64,000 nt of DNA from Sclerotinia nivalis (taxonomy: Eukaryota > Ascomycota > Leotiomycetes > Helotiales > Sclerotiniaceae): assembly GCA_029531795.1 (NCBI GenBank), contig JAPEIS010000010.1, positions 1,054,001-1,118,000 on the forward strand. Direction: 5' to 3'. Under the pieces are notes generated by a model, which ran no database searches, was not told the DNA's origin, and saw only the letters and a list, made by a program, of their open reading frames with translations. The position numbers were made by a program, and so were the translations under genes. Numbering within the stretch: the stretch's first letter is position 1; each line of letters begins with the position of its first letter. Of this stretch, positions 35,951 through 47,175 are shown one piece after another.

Positions 35951-38402
35951 TAATTGTTTATAATCTTGATTTTGCTAATTTAGTATTCGATTTAGCAATC
36001 CTTTTCAAGAAGGCAAGAGTGCAAATAGAATTAGGTAGGGATGGGAATACTGCTCCTTTTTTAATTATTTTGTTCGCTGCTTTATTTCCAGGGATATCTA
36101 GATATCCAGGAATCCATCGGATTCGAATTGAACTAGGGCAGGTATATAGCAAACGAAGTCTGAAGGGCCAAACTGTAGTTAATTTGTAGAATTCTTCAAA
36201 TACTGATTGAAAGGATCCAATCGAATGAAAGCCTAAATGTATAGCAATTTCCTGATTATTCAAGAAAACCCAAAGGTCTATAGCAAATCTAGTTGAAAGT
36301 AATTGAATCACTATCTGAGCATTTTTCAAAGTTATAGTTGCTTCGGTATCAAAGATTTCAGTATTATAGTTTAGTGAGAAAACTTATCGATCTATTTGCA
36401 AATTATATTGATAAATCACTGATCTACCTCTTGTAGCACCATCCAAAGCTTCGTTTTTCGAATTATCGGAAAAGATTTGCAGATCACTTTTTGGAATCGT
36501 AGATATAAACCTTTCGAAGTTCTTAATTGCTCATTTTTTCGAACGATCAAGAAGATCATTGATCTTGGTTTCCGTAATGATATACAGTTCTTTATTCTTC
36601 CAAAAAAGAAATACAATTGGATTAATATATTCGGCTTTTGAAAGGGCTAGGATAATTCTTGAAAACCTTGATTCGGTGGTTCTGATGCCAGCTTTAATTA
36701 GAATATTTTTGATTCAGATCCGAAGGGGGTGTTTAGGATCGAGCCGAGTTGTTCAGGCTGTGAAGCTTTGGGATATCAGATTGAGTTTTATCTTAGGGGA
36801 TATTAGATTTGATTCCTTGTATAAAGCAGCAATATTAATTGTACGGAATATAAAAAGGATTGTTCGAGTATTAGTTAGTATAATCTTATTCAAAAGTTTC
36901 AAATGTTCTTTTATCTGATTCGAAATTGTGAAATTTCGATCTCGTTTCCTAGTTCGATTAGGTTATTAGGTTTCGGTTGCAAAATAGTATTTCTTCAAAA
37001 TACAAACAATAATTGCTCTTTGAAGCAAAATTGATAGGATATCTTGAATTGTCTTTTCAAGCGAATATAAAGTATTTATAATTATAAGGGTTTTAGCTAT
37101 AAGGATTTGAATATAAGATTTGAAACTCAATTCCCTATTAAAATAAACTCCTAATCATCTTAACGGATTTGATTTCTTTGTTATTGAAAGATTTTCTATA
37201 TAAATGATTGGGCTTTCGATATCTTTCCTAGAGTTTCTAAAGAAATATATCAATTCGGATCTCTTAGGATCGAAGGTAATCCTTTCAGATTTGTTTTATT
37301 CCAAAGTTTTCAATATTTCAGATTGTAATTGATTACAATTAAATTGTAAACTTGAAGAAAAAGCTATTAATGTAATATCGTTTGTATATCCAAATCTTCA
37401 AATAAGATTGTTCAATCAAAACAAAAAGGTTATATAAAGTATAAAAAGAATAAACGAAATTGGAGAGCTTTATAGCAAACCATATTCAATACTAATACTA
37501 GATCCTATTTCGCTATCAAATCGAATACGAATTGATCGATTTATCGAAAACGATTGTATCCATCGAATTAGATTGTCAGGTTATCTTTGTTCTCTGAATC
37601 GACGGACTAAATATTCTGGGAGAATAGTATCAAAAGTACTTTTGATATTCATAATTAATAAAGTAACTTTAGAACTTGAATTCAAGGTCATTTTTATATC
37701 ATATGTAAAGCAAATTGTAAGATCTATCGATAAATACAAAGGAAGTACTCCGAATTGTTATTTAGCTAGTACTTTGAGAATTATAGTAATCCAAGATATC
37801 TTTTTAGCAATTAAATATTCGAAGTCTTTTCCTAATACCAAAAATAGGATTATTGGTTTATAGAATCTAAAGTTCGTATGATTTGATTTGTTTGGTTTTG
37901 GAATGATAACTACAATCGCTGATCGAAAACATTTAGGGTAATAACCTATTTCAAAATATTTTTGAAAAAGTTGTAGAATATTGAATTCAATCTGTAACCA
38001 TGCTAATTGTAATATCTTGATTGGAATCTCGTTCATACCAGGAACTGTATTACCTATATCGAAGATAGCAATTTGAATATCTTGAATTATAATTTCAGAG
38101 AATAAAATGGAACAGATAAAGATTGTAAAAGAATCGAAAGGGATATCGCTGATCTCAATTGTATTTATTAGTAGATTATTGATGAATAGATCTCTTTTGG
38201 CTTGAATAATTGTAATAAGGAAGTAATCTAAAAAATTTGATAAAAAAGAAGTTCGATATATTCCAATTGATTGATACCATTTTATCATTTTAAAGATATC
38301 CTTTATTTCTTTAACCAAATCAAGTTTAGACAACCAGAATTCCTTTTTCGCTTTTTTAACAATCTTTCGAAAATTCTGTTTTGATTCTATAAAGCTATTC
38401 AT
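35950..38402 (-). pseudogene. LINE ORF2 C-terminal part: RT and RNase H
   Basis: RT begins around 38402 (KKAKKEFWLSKLD, then NTVPGMNEIPIKIL and SAIVVIIPKPNK, the usual LINE RT motifs 0-2). Motif C reads YTND at 37374-37388 in place of the expected YTDD, a G->A loss of one catalytic Asp. RNase H lies at 36380-35958 with RIRWIPGYLDIPGNKAAN, a degraded form of the W-x-PGH-x-x-x-GN-x-x-AD block. The frame is broken between 37757 and 36330. Domain order and motifs place it with Tad1/I-type fungal LINEs. Confidence 0.82.
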
Positions 38403-39450
38403 TCGATTTTCCTGAACAACTGTTCGATAGACCTCATTCCACTATAGTTGATCTGTATTTCGGCTGAATGATCTTTGAGCAGATCCTATATATACTAATT
38501 GTATCAATTGAATGATATTCAAAGCTAGATTATCAAGATCAAAAATTGTAGATAAAGATTGGAGATCTAAATTTACTAGATTTTCTGTTAATAAAATTGA
38601 AAAAAGCTTTTTATCAAATGTATCAATTCATAATCTTCAGATTGGATCTTAGAATCTTGTATTCTAATTCAAAATTGCTAATAAAGATTTGTAATCGGAA
38701 ATTATATCAAAATGAAAAGCAAATATTATATTAACTATATATAATTCTAAAAGAAATACAAGATCGAAAATATTATTCAAATCGTAAATAGCTTTATCAA
38801 TTATAGAAAGAAAATTGAAAGAATGATTATTTAATCAATTTATAAAAAGCTCTATAAAATTAAAATATATAAAACAAAAGGGATCCCATCTTATATAATA
38901 AAGATTCAAATCCTCTACAAAAAATATAAAATTAAAAAAGGAAAAAGATAAATTGAATAATTCTTTTATTATTTGATTTTCGTTTTGATTACTTTTAGAA
39001 GTATTATAAATATTAATAATTGTAAAAATAGAATTAATTGTAAATTAAAGATATAAAAATAATAAATCCTAAAAGAAAATAAACCAAAACTAATTAATTC
39101 GAATATCTGTTCTTTTACAAGTATAAGATATTACTCGAAAACGGATTTCCCAATTATCGAATAATGTAAAAGTTTCGTAAACCGAATAGGATTTAGTAAT
39201 TCGGTATAAGATATCTGAGAATATATAAGATTCTTGAATCAGAATTATATCAATACAAAAATCATCAATTAAAGAAAGTATTAATTCATGAAAACTAGTA
39301 TCTTTAGTTATATTAACTTATAAGATGGTTAGGGGTTTTGAAAATGTTTTTGAATTATATATTAAATGGGATCGGAAAAGAGACGGTTTCCAATATAATG
39401 AAACGATTGGAATGATTAAAGGGAGATAAAATTAGTAAGGATAGCATCTG
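38403..39450 (-). pseudogene. LINE region between ORF1 and RT, presumed endonuclease
   Basis: Very AT-rich and full of stops. In Tad1-like elements the apurinic-type endonuclease lies here, ahead of RT. I could not read a convincing endonuclease motif, so the call rests on position only. Confidence 0.3.
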
Positions 39451-39499
39451 AATAGTTCGAATTGGGGTTGAAAAAACAATGAATTCTTCTATTGAAGAA

Positions 39500-40760
39500 T
39501 TAGCTTTTGAAGTTTTGAAATACTTTGTATTGATACAAATTTTGATTCTAGTTGTCTTTGAAATTTTCTGAATAGTTTGCTTTTCTGTTTTGGATTTGGG
39601 GCCTTTGATAGTAAGACGAAGGAAGCACCTAGGATCATTTGTTGAATAAGGTCCCCTGCAATATAGACATCTTGCTGAACAATTATGAATTGTATTGCAT
39701 CTAGTAGAATAGTTTTTTTCCGTATATTCGATTGTACTATAGATTTGGTACTTTTCAGGATAAAAGTAAACTTAGGTATTATACCATTGAAAGTATCGAA
39801 TACATTGGATTATCTTGGATTTGAAAGTGATTCGAAAGATATTAATTGTAGTTTCTAGGATCCAGAGGTTCTTGGGAAGAACTATATATTGCAAAACTGG
39901 GAAATTCAAAAACCAAGTAGAATGATATAAATTGGATTCTTTGTTTTATATGAATTCAATTACTTGAATTGTTTATTATTCTATATTATCGTTGATAATA
40001 TTAAATATAGTTTCCGATTCAATTGGAACAATGATCAATTGTTATGAATCTTCTAAAATTGTGATAATTCATGAAATGTAATTCAATTGATAGATAATCC
40101 ATAATTATTATCATTCGATTTTGCAGATTTCGAATACTTTTTCGATTATATTTGAAAGGTTTTCCAAAACTATTAAGTTCTCTAGAGAATTCGTATATAA
40201 TACAAACCCAGTATTTATTGATTGAACTTCTTTCAAAAATTTTGTATTATTTTCTAATTGTCTTTTCAATATACTAAGAACAACGAAAAAGCCAGCTTTT
40301 CGGATTGAATGATCGAATCCGATACGAACAAAAAAGCGAGTATCGGTTTTGTTCGAGATTTTGAATTGAGTTTTGGATTGGCCTTTAGCTTTTGAAATTA
40401 TAAATTGTATAATTGGTAGAGGAATTGTAGCTTTCTGAATATAAGTAGAATCCTTGAGATATTGAATTATGGGGGTTTTTGCTTTTTGTTGAATAGATTT
40501 GGGATTTGATTGAACAAGAAGAACAACAGGGGGTTTGTTAATTCGAAAAGGGTAAGATCTATTAATATATATATCGAAATATTTGTTTACAATAGAAGAG
40601 ATATCAGTACAAAGTGCAATCAGAGGTTTACGAAATCGAATAGAGAAGGCTCGAATTGTTTCGGTATTCAGGTATTCGTTCTACAATAGAGCAATGGGAT
40701 TGAAGATCTGTTGATCTTCGTTTATTTTATTAGTAGCAGTATTAATTGTATTAATCAAAG
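39500..40760 (-). pseudogene. LINE ORF1 remnant with zinc knuckles
   Basis: Minus-strand reading near 39720-39610 gives a Cys/His-rich block, with CNTIHNC and CLYCRGPYSTNDPRC, matching consecutive CCHC knuckles of Tad1-type ORF1 nucleic-acid-binding proteins; one His has become Tyr. A basic and Ser/Pro-rich region lies upstream (to the right) towards 40700. Stops interrupt it. Limits are approximate. Confidence 0.6.
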
Positions 40761-40951
40761 ATTAGAAGAGAGAAGGGATCGGGGGGGCGAAAAGTATGAT
40801 GGCGGAAACGCATCCGTACAGCGCTTGCCGGGACTGAAAAGTTTTGTTTTTAAATCCTATGGATAATAAGAACGATCGATTGATCAATAAAACGCGATAA
40901 TAAACGCGTTTTTTGAAAAATTCAATTCTTCTACTATTGCAATTGCTATGG
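40761..40951 (-). other. LINE 5' end
   Basis: 190 bp with a GC-balanced patch at about 40775-40845, ending at the target duplication. It probably contains the internal promoter of the LINE, but no specific motif was recognised. Confidence 0.4.
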
Positions 40952-41030
40952 CTATATAGAAGTGAGTGCATGCATGTGTGCCTAAGGCACACATGATCAC
41001 GTGCAGGTGAAGGAGGATGAACCCGTAACA
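40952..41030 (-). repeat. Gypsy B3 5' LTR, right part, with LINE target duplication
   Basis: 40952-40980 is the right copy of the LINE target duplication. 40981-41030 completes the LTR-B sequence (CCTAAGGCAC to CCCGTAACA), and the B3 flank GTACT follows. Confidence 0.85.
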
Positions 41031-41284
41031 GTACTATAGCTTAGAACTTGAAAGGATATAATATCTGCTTTTATAAGATTATTAAGGCTAAATAGTATAT
41101 ATTGATGATTATCTATAAGAAAGATATCATTCATAATATATATAACATTACAATTATCAAACAGAGTATTATTGAAGAAACAATGAACCCCTATAATAAT
41201 AGTATAGATTCTTACTTGATTGATACAAATATCAAGAATAGCAGTATTGAATAGAATTTCGAAAGGATTTATATTTAATTTCAT
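41031..41284 (-). pseudogene. Copia-1 protease, N-terminal part
   Basis: Ty1/copia aspartic protease region with VHCFFNNTLFDNCNVIYIMND, where DNC-x-x-I replaces the usual D-[ST]-G-A active-site loop. It is closely similar to the same segment in Copia-2 (48899-49285) and Copia-3 (62614-63000). It is cut at 41031 by the B3 insertion; the rest of pol is not present to the left in this family. A frame running on into the LTR to 40997 is an artefact. Confidence 0.8.
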
Positions 41285-42838
41285 CCATCCTTTTTTGATC
41301 TACTCAGTATATAAATGCTTCTATAATTATAAGTTAGTTCGATCCCTGATTACCTTTAATTCGAATTCGATATAATACTATCGGGGTATTATATTTGCCT
41401 TATCAATGAATGTTAGCTCTATAATTCAACAATTATTTATATAATACCGATGCCCTAATCTACTCTTCCAATCGATTTCTATCTTACAAAAATATACCCA
41501 GATTCTATTAGCATCCGAATTTCCTCTAAAGTTGATCCCCTTCTTATTTTTCTTAAACTTTTTATTATCTTGGAAAGAACTAAAAATGGAATATACATCT
41601 CTTTTAGTTTTAAAAGTTATTGAATCCTAATAAACTAATCCTCCAAAGATATCTCCGAATTGTTGAAATGAAAGATTAAATAATCCGAATTGATTATTCA
41701 TCTCGATTTATATGATTATAATATTTGCCTAGATTAAAAGCAACCCGGCACCAACCGCTTGTAAAAATGCGATAATAGTTATTTCATCCTGAATCTCAAT
41801 TATCTTATATGAAAAAGCTTTAATATAAACTATAATCCAATCCTTATACCATTTGATAGAATCGGTTCTGCTGAACAACGTTTGTACTAATACAGACCGA
41901 TATTTATATAGTACTATCATTTTGGCAATGATTACTATAAAGGCAAGTTTCCGTTTAAATATTGAGATAATCGTTTTGAATAGAAAAGATGTAGTACCTT
42001 TATTACGAATAGAAAACTCTATAAGATGAACTTGGTCTACAATTGATTCGATTCATTTATATATATTTCGAAAAGCTTTGTGATTCTGAATATACTTGTA
42101 TTTGTTAGAACACGTGATGCTCGCTAGTACTAGCTTCCGCACTAGCACACATATCTCTTCAAGCTGTACTATAGAATATTAGTTACACACAATAATATAT
42201 GCTTGATTGCCCTTCCAATAGTATTAACAATATTGATACTCCGTTTGAAGAACACTAAATTCAGCTACGATATCTTGGAATATTGTAGGAAAAAGAACAA
42301 TGAATCGAATTAATATAAATTCCAATATATTTCCGCCGGAATTCTCCATATTAGTATCTCCATTTGTATCTTGCTGAACTTGGATTACCACAAAGTATTC
42401 TATAAATTCCCGCCGATATCGATCTTGATTAATTTGATTATATTTAACCTGAAGGTCGGTAACAAAAAATAGAATTGATGATTTAACGAATAACCAATCG
42501 ATCTAAAAGATAATTGATTTATTTACCAAATCGGAATTAGAAATAATTCCATTCGAAATGGATACAAGAAGATCGTTATCTGGATCGATTAGTTCTTAGA
42601 TTCCGACAACTAAACATTTATTTTGCAAACAGAGATACTACTCTGACTATTAAATATGAATAACAAGAAAAAGAGAATCAGATTAATCTTTCGCTATATT
42701 TGAAAAATAATAGAAAGAGACATAGGATAATTGGATTTATAATGAAGATAGAAATGAAATGAAAAAAGATGATCCCTTAAGAACTGAATGATTGTATAAT
42801 AGAAGTTTGAACAGATTAAAAGCTATCGAGCTCATAAC
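41285..42838 (-). pseudogene. Copia-1 gag and leader
   Basis: Minus-strand gag remnant: NSGGNI, FQDIVAEFSVLQTEYQYC (split by a solo LTR at 42103-42220) and the KSRLGHRYYINNC block near 41430-41480, a zinc-knuckle-like end. Coding similarity to Copia-2 and Copia-3 extends upstream of the Met at about 42355 to roughly 42640. From there to the LTR at 42838 it is leader. Broken by several stops. Confidence 0.7.
42103..42220. repeat. Solo LTR (118 bp) with target duplication GTATT
   Basis: Begins TGTTAGAACACGTGATGC and ends TTCCAATA (ancestral CA end). It is flanked by GTATT at 42098-42102 and 42221-42225. Removal restores the gag sequence found uninterrupted in Copia-3 near 63810-63835. It belongs to a family not otherwise seen here; the TGTTAGAAC start is typical of fungal copia LTRs. 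Confidence 0.82.
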
Positions 42839-43198
42839 TATCACAAAATAATACGATCATAAAGTACATTGAAGAGATCGAAGAGAATATAATTATAATG
42901 AAATGATAAAGTTAAAGTATATCTTGAATGAGAATTGTATTGAATGATCTGCCCTCGATCTTAAGGATCGTGAGTGGTATATATAGACTTAATAGAAGCT
43001 ATCTAGTCGATGAGAAGCATCAATTAAGCTAGGCTTCGATCTATATAATATCAGGAGAGGGTTGACGATTGTAAGGATCGATAAGATCTAGAAGGGCCTG
43101 ATAACTAATACAAAATGAGGAGTATAATGATCGTGGAGTATAGGGTGATCGTAGATCACCAGTTATATGAATCAGGTATTATATGATTACCTGTGACA
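42839..43198 (-). repeat. Copia-1 5' LTR (LTR-A, 360 bp)
   Basis: On the minus strand it begins TGTCACAGGTAATCATATAA and ends GATCGTATTATTTTGTGATA. It aligns end to end with 50319-50678 and, reversed, with 46817-47175. Gag follows downstream, so it is a 5' LTR. The right flank is TCTTC inside Gypsy-F RT. Confidence 0.88.
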
Positions 43199-45360
43199 TC
43201 TTCTATATTCGAATTTAGTATTGAAAATAATCTAATATTGGTAAAGTTTTATATTAATGATATCTTTTCAGATTCTGTAATTCTAAGAGAAGTTTATTTT
43301 AATTTAGTTAATCATATTCTTTTTTGTCTTGATTTCGCTCAATTGTATCTATCTTTTAAGAAACTGTATATTTTTATCGATCAAATAAAGGTTTTAGAAA
43401 TCCTTTATAAAGTTGACAATATTATAATTATCAAACCTGCTAGAACAACTAAAATCAAGAATTTTCTGGTTTTTATTAATCAAACTAAAATTCGAAGCTT
43501 TTTAGTTATAATATAAATGATTCGAAGAAGTATTAAGAATTTCGTCGAGATCTTTTACCTTCTTTTCTGTCTTATAGATAAAGTGGAATGGTAATAGGGA
43601 GCTTGTGAACAATTAGCTTTCGAATTTTTATAAGAGAAATGCTCAGAAATAATCGATTCCTATAGTATCGATTATACTTTTCCAGTTCAGATGTATACAG
43701 ATTCAAACGCTTTCGTATTAGAATGTTTTATTATTCAGAGACATCATTTTCTAGGACAGAATATTGGATGTTTAGTGAAATATCCTGTATTATATGATTC
43801 CTTTTTGCTAATCAAAATACAAAGAAATTATAATACTTATAAACGCGAATTATTTGTTATTATTGAGTTCGTTAGGAAATATTATTATTATTTTAGATCT
43901 ATTAAAGATTGTATAGTCTTTATTAATCATTTGTCATTTACAAGTTTTCTTTCTTTCAATTCTCAAATTAGAGGTATATATACTTATTAAACAATAAAAC
44001 TTTACATTTTCAATATCACTATTATTTACATCCCGGAAGTTCGTAATAAAGTTGTAGATATTTTTTCCTATATCATTTTCCCGGATCCTGATTGCAAGTC
44101 AAACGATCTTTTAAACTTTTTAAAGAAATTACAATATGATACAAACGATCCTAAATGGATTTGGAAAGATGGTATTAAAGGTTATAAAGAACTTCTTCGT
44201 TTTCGAAAAGTTTAATATCTATAGAAACAATTAGATTTCAAAAATCAGGATATATTCTTTATATTATCAATAAAAGAATTAATAATTACTAATTATTTTA
44301 TAGTTATCTTTAATAATATCCAATATAGTTTAGTTGTAAACAAATATAATAAAGATCTATAGTATTCTTCTATATATACTTATATAACGATTCAAATCCT
44401 TCCTGAAAATCTTTCCAAATTTGAGAAAGCAGTCTTTTTTAGATATATCAAGAACTTTCATATGTTTAAGGGCAAACTATATTTTTCCTTTCGTGGAATC
44501 GATAAATGATATATCCTTAAATCTGAAGTTTCAGAAATATTAGTTTTCGTTTATGATTTAGAAGATCATTATATAGCAGAACTTATAATCAAAAAGTTTA
44601 GGAATTATTAATGATCAATATTAATTACTGATATTAAATAGTATATTCAAGGTTGTATAAAGTATATCAAGTATAATATATGATAAAGGATATCTTATCT
44701 CAAATCTTTTAAAATTGATTGTTTTTTAACTTTTATTAGCTTCGATTTTATAGGACCTTTTCCATTTACCCCATTCAATAAGGCTAAAATCCTTAAAATG
44801 ATTTGGCCAGTAATCCAGAAACTTATCAAAATCGGTATCACTATTTAGTTTATAAATTTCGATAACGAAATATTCGATAAAAAAGGTTTTATTTATTTTT
44901 CTTATATTTTTCTTATAATTAATTACTTTTTACATTATATTTGGGCTTTTCCAATAATTGGAATAATAAACATTGAAATAATAAGACGCTTAAATTGGAT
45001 ATTCAATGCCTTTAGAATTCCGATCGAAGGATTTCATGATCCAGATATTCATTTCGAAAATAAGATAATTAAGTAATTTGTTAAAGAAACTGGAATGCTA
45101 GTTATTTTTACAGTTATAGAAGTTAAGAAATCCTTTGATATAACTGAAAAAGGTAATAATCTCTTTCAAAGAATCTTCAAGAAGATTGATTCAGGAATCG
45201 AAAATTGGTCTATAGAAGTTCAAACCTTAATTGATTTATTTAATATACAAGAAATTGATTGTTGGTATTCACGTGCTCTTAAAGTATATGATCCTCACTT
45301 AAGCGAAGGCTTCTATATTGAGGCTATTCGCAATCAATAATTCTTTCGAATCTTAATGTG
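43199..45360 (+). pseudogene. Gypsy-F pol remnant: RT end, RNase H, integrase
   Basis: A gypsy lineage different from B and C. RT motif C is FYINDIF (43240 region; ancestral D-D lost), followed by LDFAQLYLSFKKL and KPARTTKIKNF of the connection at 43300-43470. RNase H at 43691-43980 has MYTDSNAFVLECFI and YNTYKRELFVIIEF. Integrase at about 44700-45340 has SFDFIGPFPF, a second D region (DPDIHFENK) and FNIQEIDCWYSRAL near the end. Cut on the left by the Copia-1 LTR; the earlier RT, protease and gag are absent. Several stops. Confidence 0.8.
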
Positions 45361-46390
45361 TAATATAATCTTTAATTTAGGGGTCAATTGCGTAGCAATC
45401 TAAGTGCCCTTACGGGAATCTCTTTTGTGAATAATTTCAATACGATCATAAACGTTTATAATTATTCTATCGATACAACAATCACAGAAATCGTATCGAT
45501 ACTAATTAGTGATCACAAATTAGATCATTTTCAAAATCTTTTCAAAACTCCGAATAATCTCATTTTTCACTCTTTCCATTCGACAACGACCTTTATAATA
45601 TCTCAACTCTCTTTTATATACTATTTGCGTTATTACTAATACTCTTCTTCAAAATCCTATTTCAAATCTATTATTTTCGAATTCGAATCGATTCAAATTT
45701 CATACTATTATTACGAAAACTCCGAATAGCTTCAATTTTTCATACCTATCACCATCATCTATTCGAATTTTATCATCCATCCTTTTTCTTACTCGAATTC
45801 GATCTACTTTCTTTTTATTCGATTAACCAGAAAGACCGAAAGCTATTGCAATTTCGGTATATACGCTATTCCGAAACCTTTCGATTTATTTCGATTTATT
45901 TCGATTTATTTCGCTCAATTTTCCATTCAAAAATCTTCGAAAACGCTATTTCCGTTTCTGTACTACAATTAATCTGTTTTCAGATACATTTTGAGTATGT
46001 TTTTGTTACGAAAAACCTGATTTGGAGATCATTCTCCGGATTACATTGCAATCTACTTTGATTTACCCCTAATGAAATATTACTAAACAATAAATCTTCT
46101 TCGAATTGTATCATTTTTGAAGGAGTTCTGATTATTTCGCCTCAATCTTTTCAAATTCTTATACTACTATATCATATTCAATCTTTACGATTAATACGAT
46201 TTCTTTATTCTAGTAACCTTTCGAATCTCTTTAGAAAATTTTCGAAACGCTATATTCATTTTATACTATATACTATTCAATCTCATTGTCGATCATCATT
46301 ATCAAAATATATAATCTCCCTTTTTCAAAAATCTTATTCTTTTCAATTCTTTCTTTTCTTTATTGTGTATATTATATAATTATACATTAT
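45361..46390. other. Non-coding stretch after Gypsy-F pol, possible LTR or small element
   Basis: Pyrimidine-rich on the plus strand, without a conserved frame. Inverted ends TTTAGGGGTCAA (45376-45387) and TTTACCCCTAAT (46062-46073) bound about 700 bp, and a 10-bp tandem repeat, TCGATTTATT, is present three times at 45881-45910. It could be the Gypsy-F LTR, which would be expected here, or an inserted element. I could not fix its ends. Confidence 0.35.
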
Positions 46391-46765
46391 GAAACTATAG
46401 CTACAGTAAGCTATTTAGTTATTACAAACGATCTCAAGCTTATAGAACAAGCCTACAAGAGTTTGAAGGAGAAATACGATTCCATTATTAGTTCTAACGA
46501 AAAAGAACAGAATTCGGTGCAGGAATACATTTTATTTTGTGGATATCAATATCAATGTATTAGGATGTACGATGAGGAGGTTAGTAGTGCTTTTAAGGAG
46601 GATTTTAAGGATTGGATGATAGAGAATTTCGTTTTAGCTTGTCGTTCTTATTTAGCATTTTTTCGAAACGTTTTTTGTGAAAACAGTTTCTACATCAGCA
46701 AGACTGATAAGGATGTTTTAGGAAAGAATCTCGTCGATGCTCTTGTTTACAAGTATTCTATATAA
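46391..46765 (+). CDS. Unassigned ORF, possible Gag or extra ORF of a retroelement
   Basis: About 125 residues of open frame. The frame is open from 46286, but the first 35 residues are low-complexity and there is no internal Met until the middle, so the true start is unknown. The protein is rich in Lys/Glu, probably helical (LIEQAYKSLKEKYDSI, then EEVSSAFKEDFKDWM), with few Cys and no zinc knuckle. Base composition is less AT-shifted than its surroundings and there is no stop, which is unusual here. It ends 50 bp before Copia-2. It may be the Gag N-terminus of a second Gypsy-F-like copy, or an extra ORF after integrase. I do not recognise the family. Confidence 0.4.
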   Translation, partial: ETIATVSYLVITNDLKLIEQAYKSLKEKYDSIISSNEKEQNSVQEYILFCGYQYQCIRMYDEEVSSAFKEDFKDWMIENFVLACRSYLAFFRNVFCENSFYISKTDKDVLGKNLVDALVYKYSI

Positions 46766-46816
46766 ACAAATAAACGATTACAAAAATAGCTTTTATATTT
46801 CTTAAATATGATATTC

Positions 46817-47175
46817 TGTCACGGGTAATCACATGATACCTGATTCACATGACTGGTGATCTACGATCACTCCATCCTCCACGATCATTATACCTCTCAT
46901 TTTATATTAGTTATCAGGCCTTTCTAGATCTTGTCGATCCTTATGATTGTCAACCCTCTCTTGATATCATACAGATCGAAGTCTAATCTAATTGATATTT
47001 CTTGTCGGTTAGATAGTTTTTATTAAGTCTATATATACTATTTATGATCTTTAAGATCGAGGGTAGATCATTCAATACAATTCTTATTCAATATATATTT
47101 AATTTTATTATTTCATTATAATTATCTTTTCTTCGATCTTTTTAATGTATTCTATAATTGTACTATTTTGTAATA
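46817..47175 (+). repeat. Copia-2 5' LTR (LTR-A, 359 bp)
   Basis: TGTCACGGGTAATCACATGA at the start and ACTATTTTGTAATA at the end. Opposite in orientation to 42839-43198 and 50319-50678. A TATATATAC stretch near 47030 is a possible TATA box. Confidence 0.88.

Larger units (their letters stand above)
35166..40951 (-). mobile_element. Tad1-like LINE (non-LTR retrotransposon)
   Basis: 5.8-kb minus-strand LINE inserted in the B3 5' LTR. Flanking copies of the target, CTATATAGAAGTG plus GTGTG-rich sequence, lie at 35135-35165 and 40952-40980 (29-31 bp), which fits target-primed reverse transcription. The order is 5' region, ORF1 with CCHC knuckles, a presumed endonuclease region, RT, RNase H and a GC-balanced 3' end. 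No long poly-A remains. The full-length size suggests the insertion was not 5'-truncated. Confidence 0.85.
30592..41030 (-). mobile_element. Gypsy B3, truncated family B element interrupted by a LINE
   Basis: Minus-strand element with its 5' LTR at the right, split by the LINE (35051-35165 and 40981-41030), a repeat-rich leader, gag, protease, RT and part of RNase H. It ends at 30592 in the RNase H-integrase connection, where the B1 5' LTR begins. Its integrase, chromodomain and 3' LTR are missing. The right flank is GTACT within the Copia-1 protease gene. It is the most mutated family B copy, so likely the oldest. Confidence 0.8.

Noticed and set aside
7198..43198. LTR-A copies in opposite orientation as ends of one giant DNA transposon
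   Set aside because: Each LTR-A at 42839, 46817 and 50319 fits the orientation of its own copia gag or pol, so the inverted arrangement comes from separate insertions.
43199..46816. Gypsy-F bounded by LTR-A as its own LTRs
   Set aside because: The two LTR-A copies are inverted, while LTRs must be direct repeats; both belong to Copia-1 and Copia-2.
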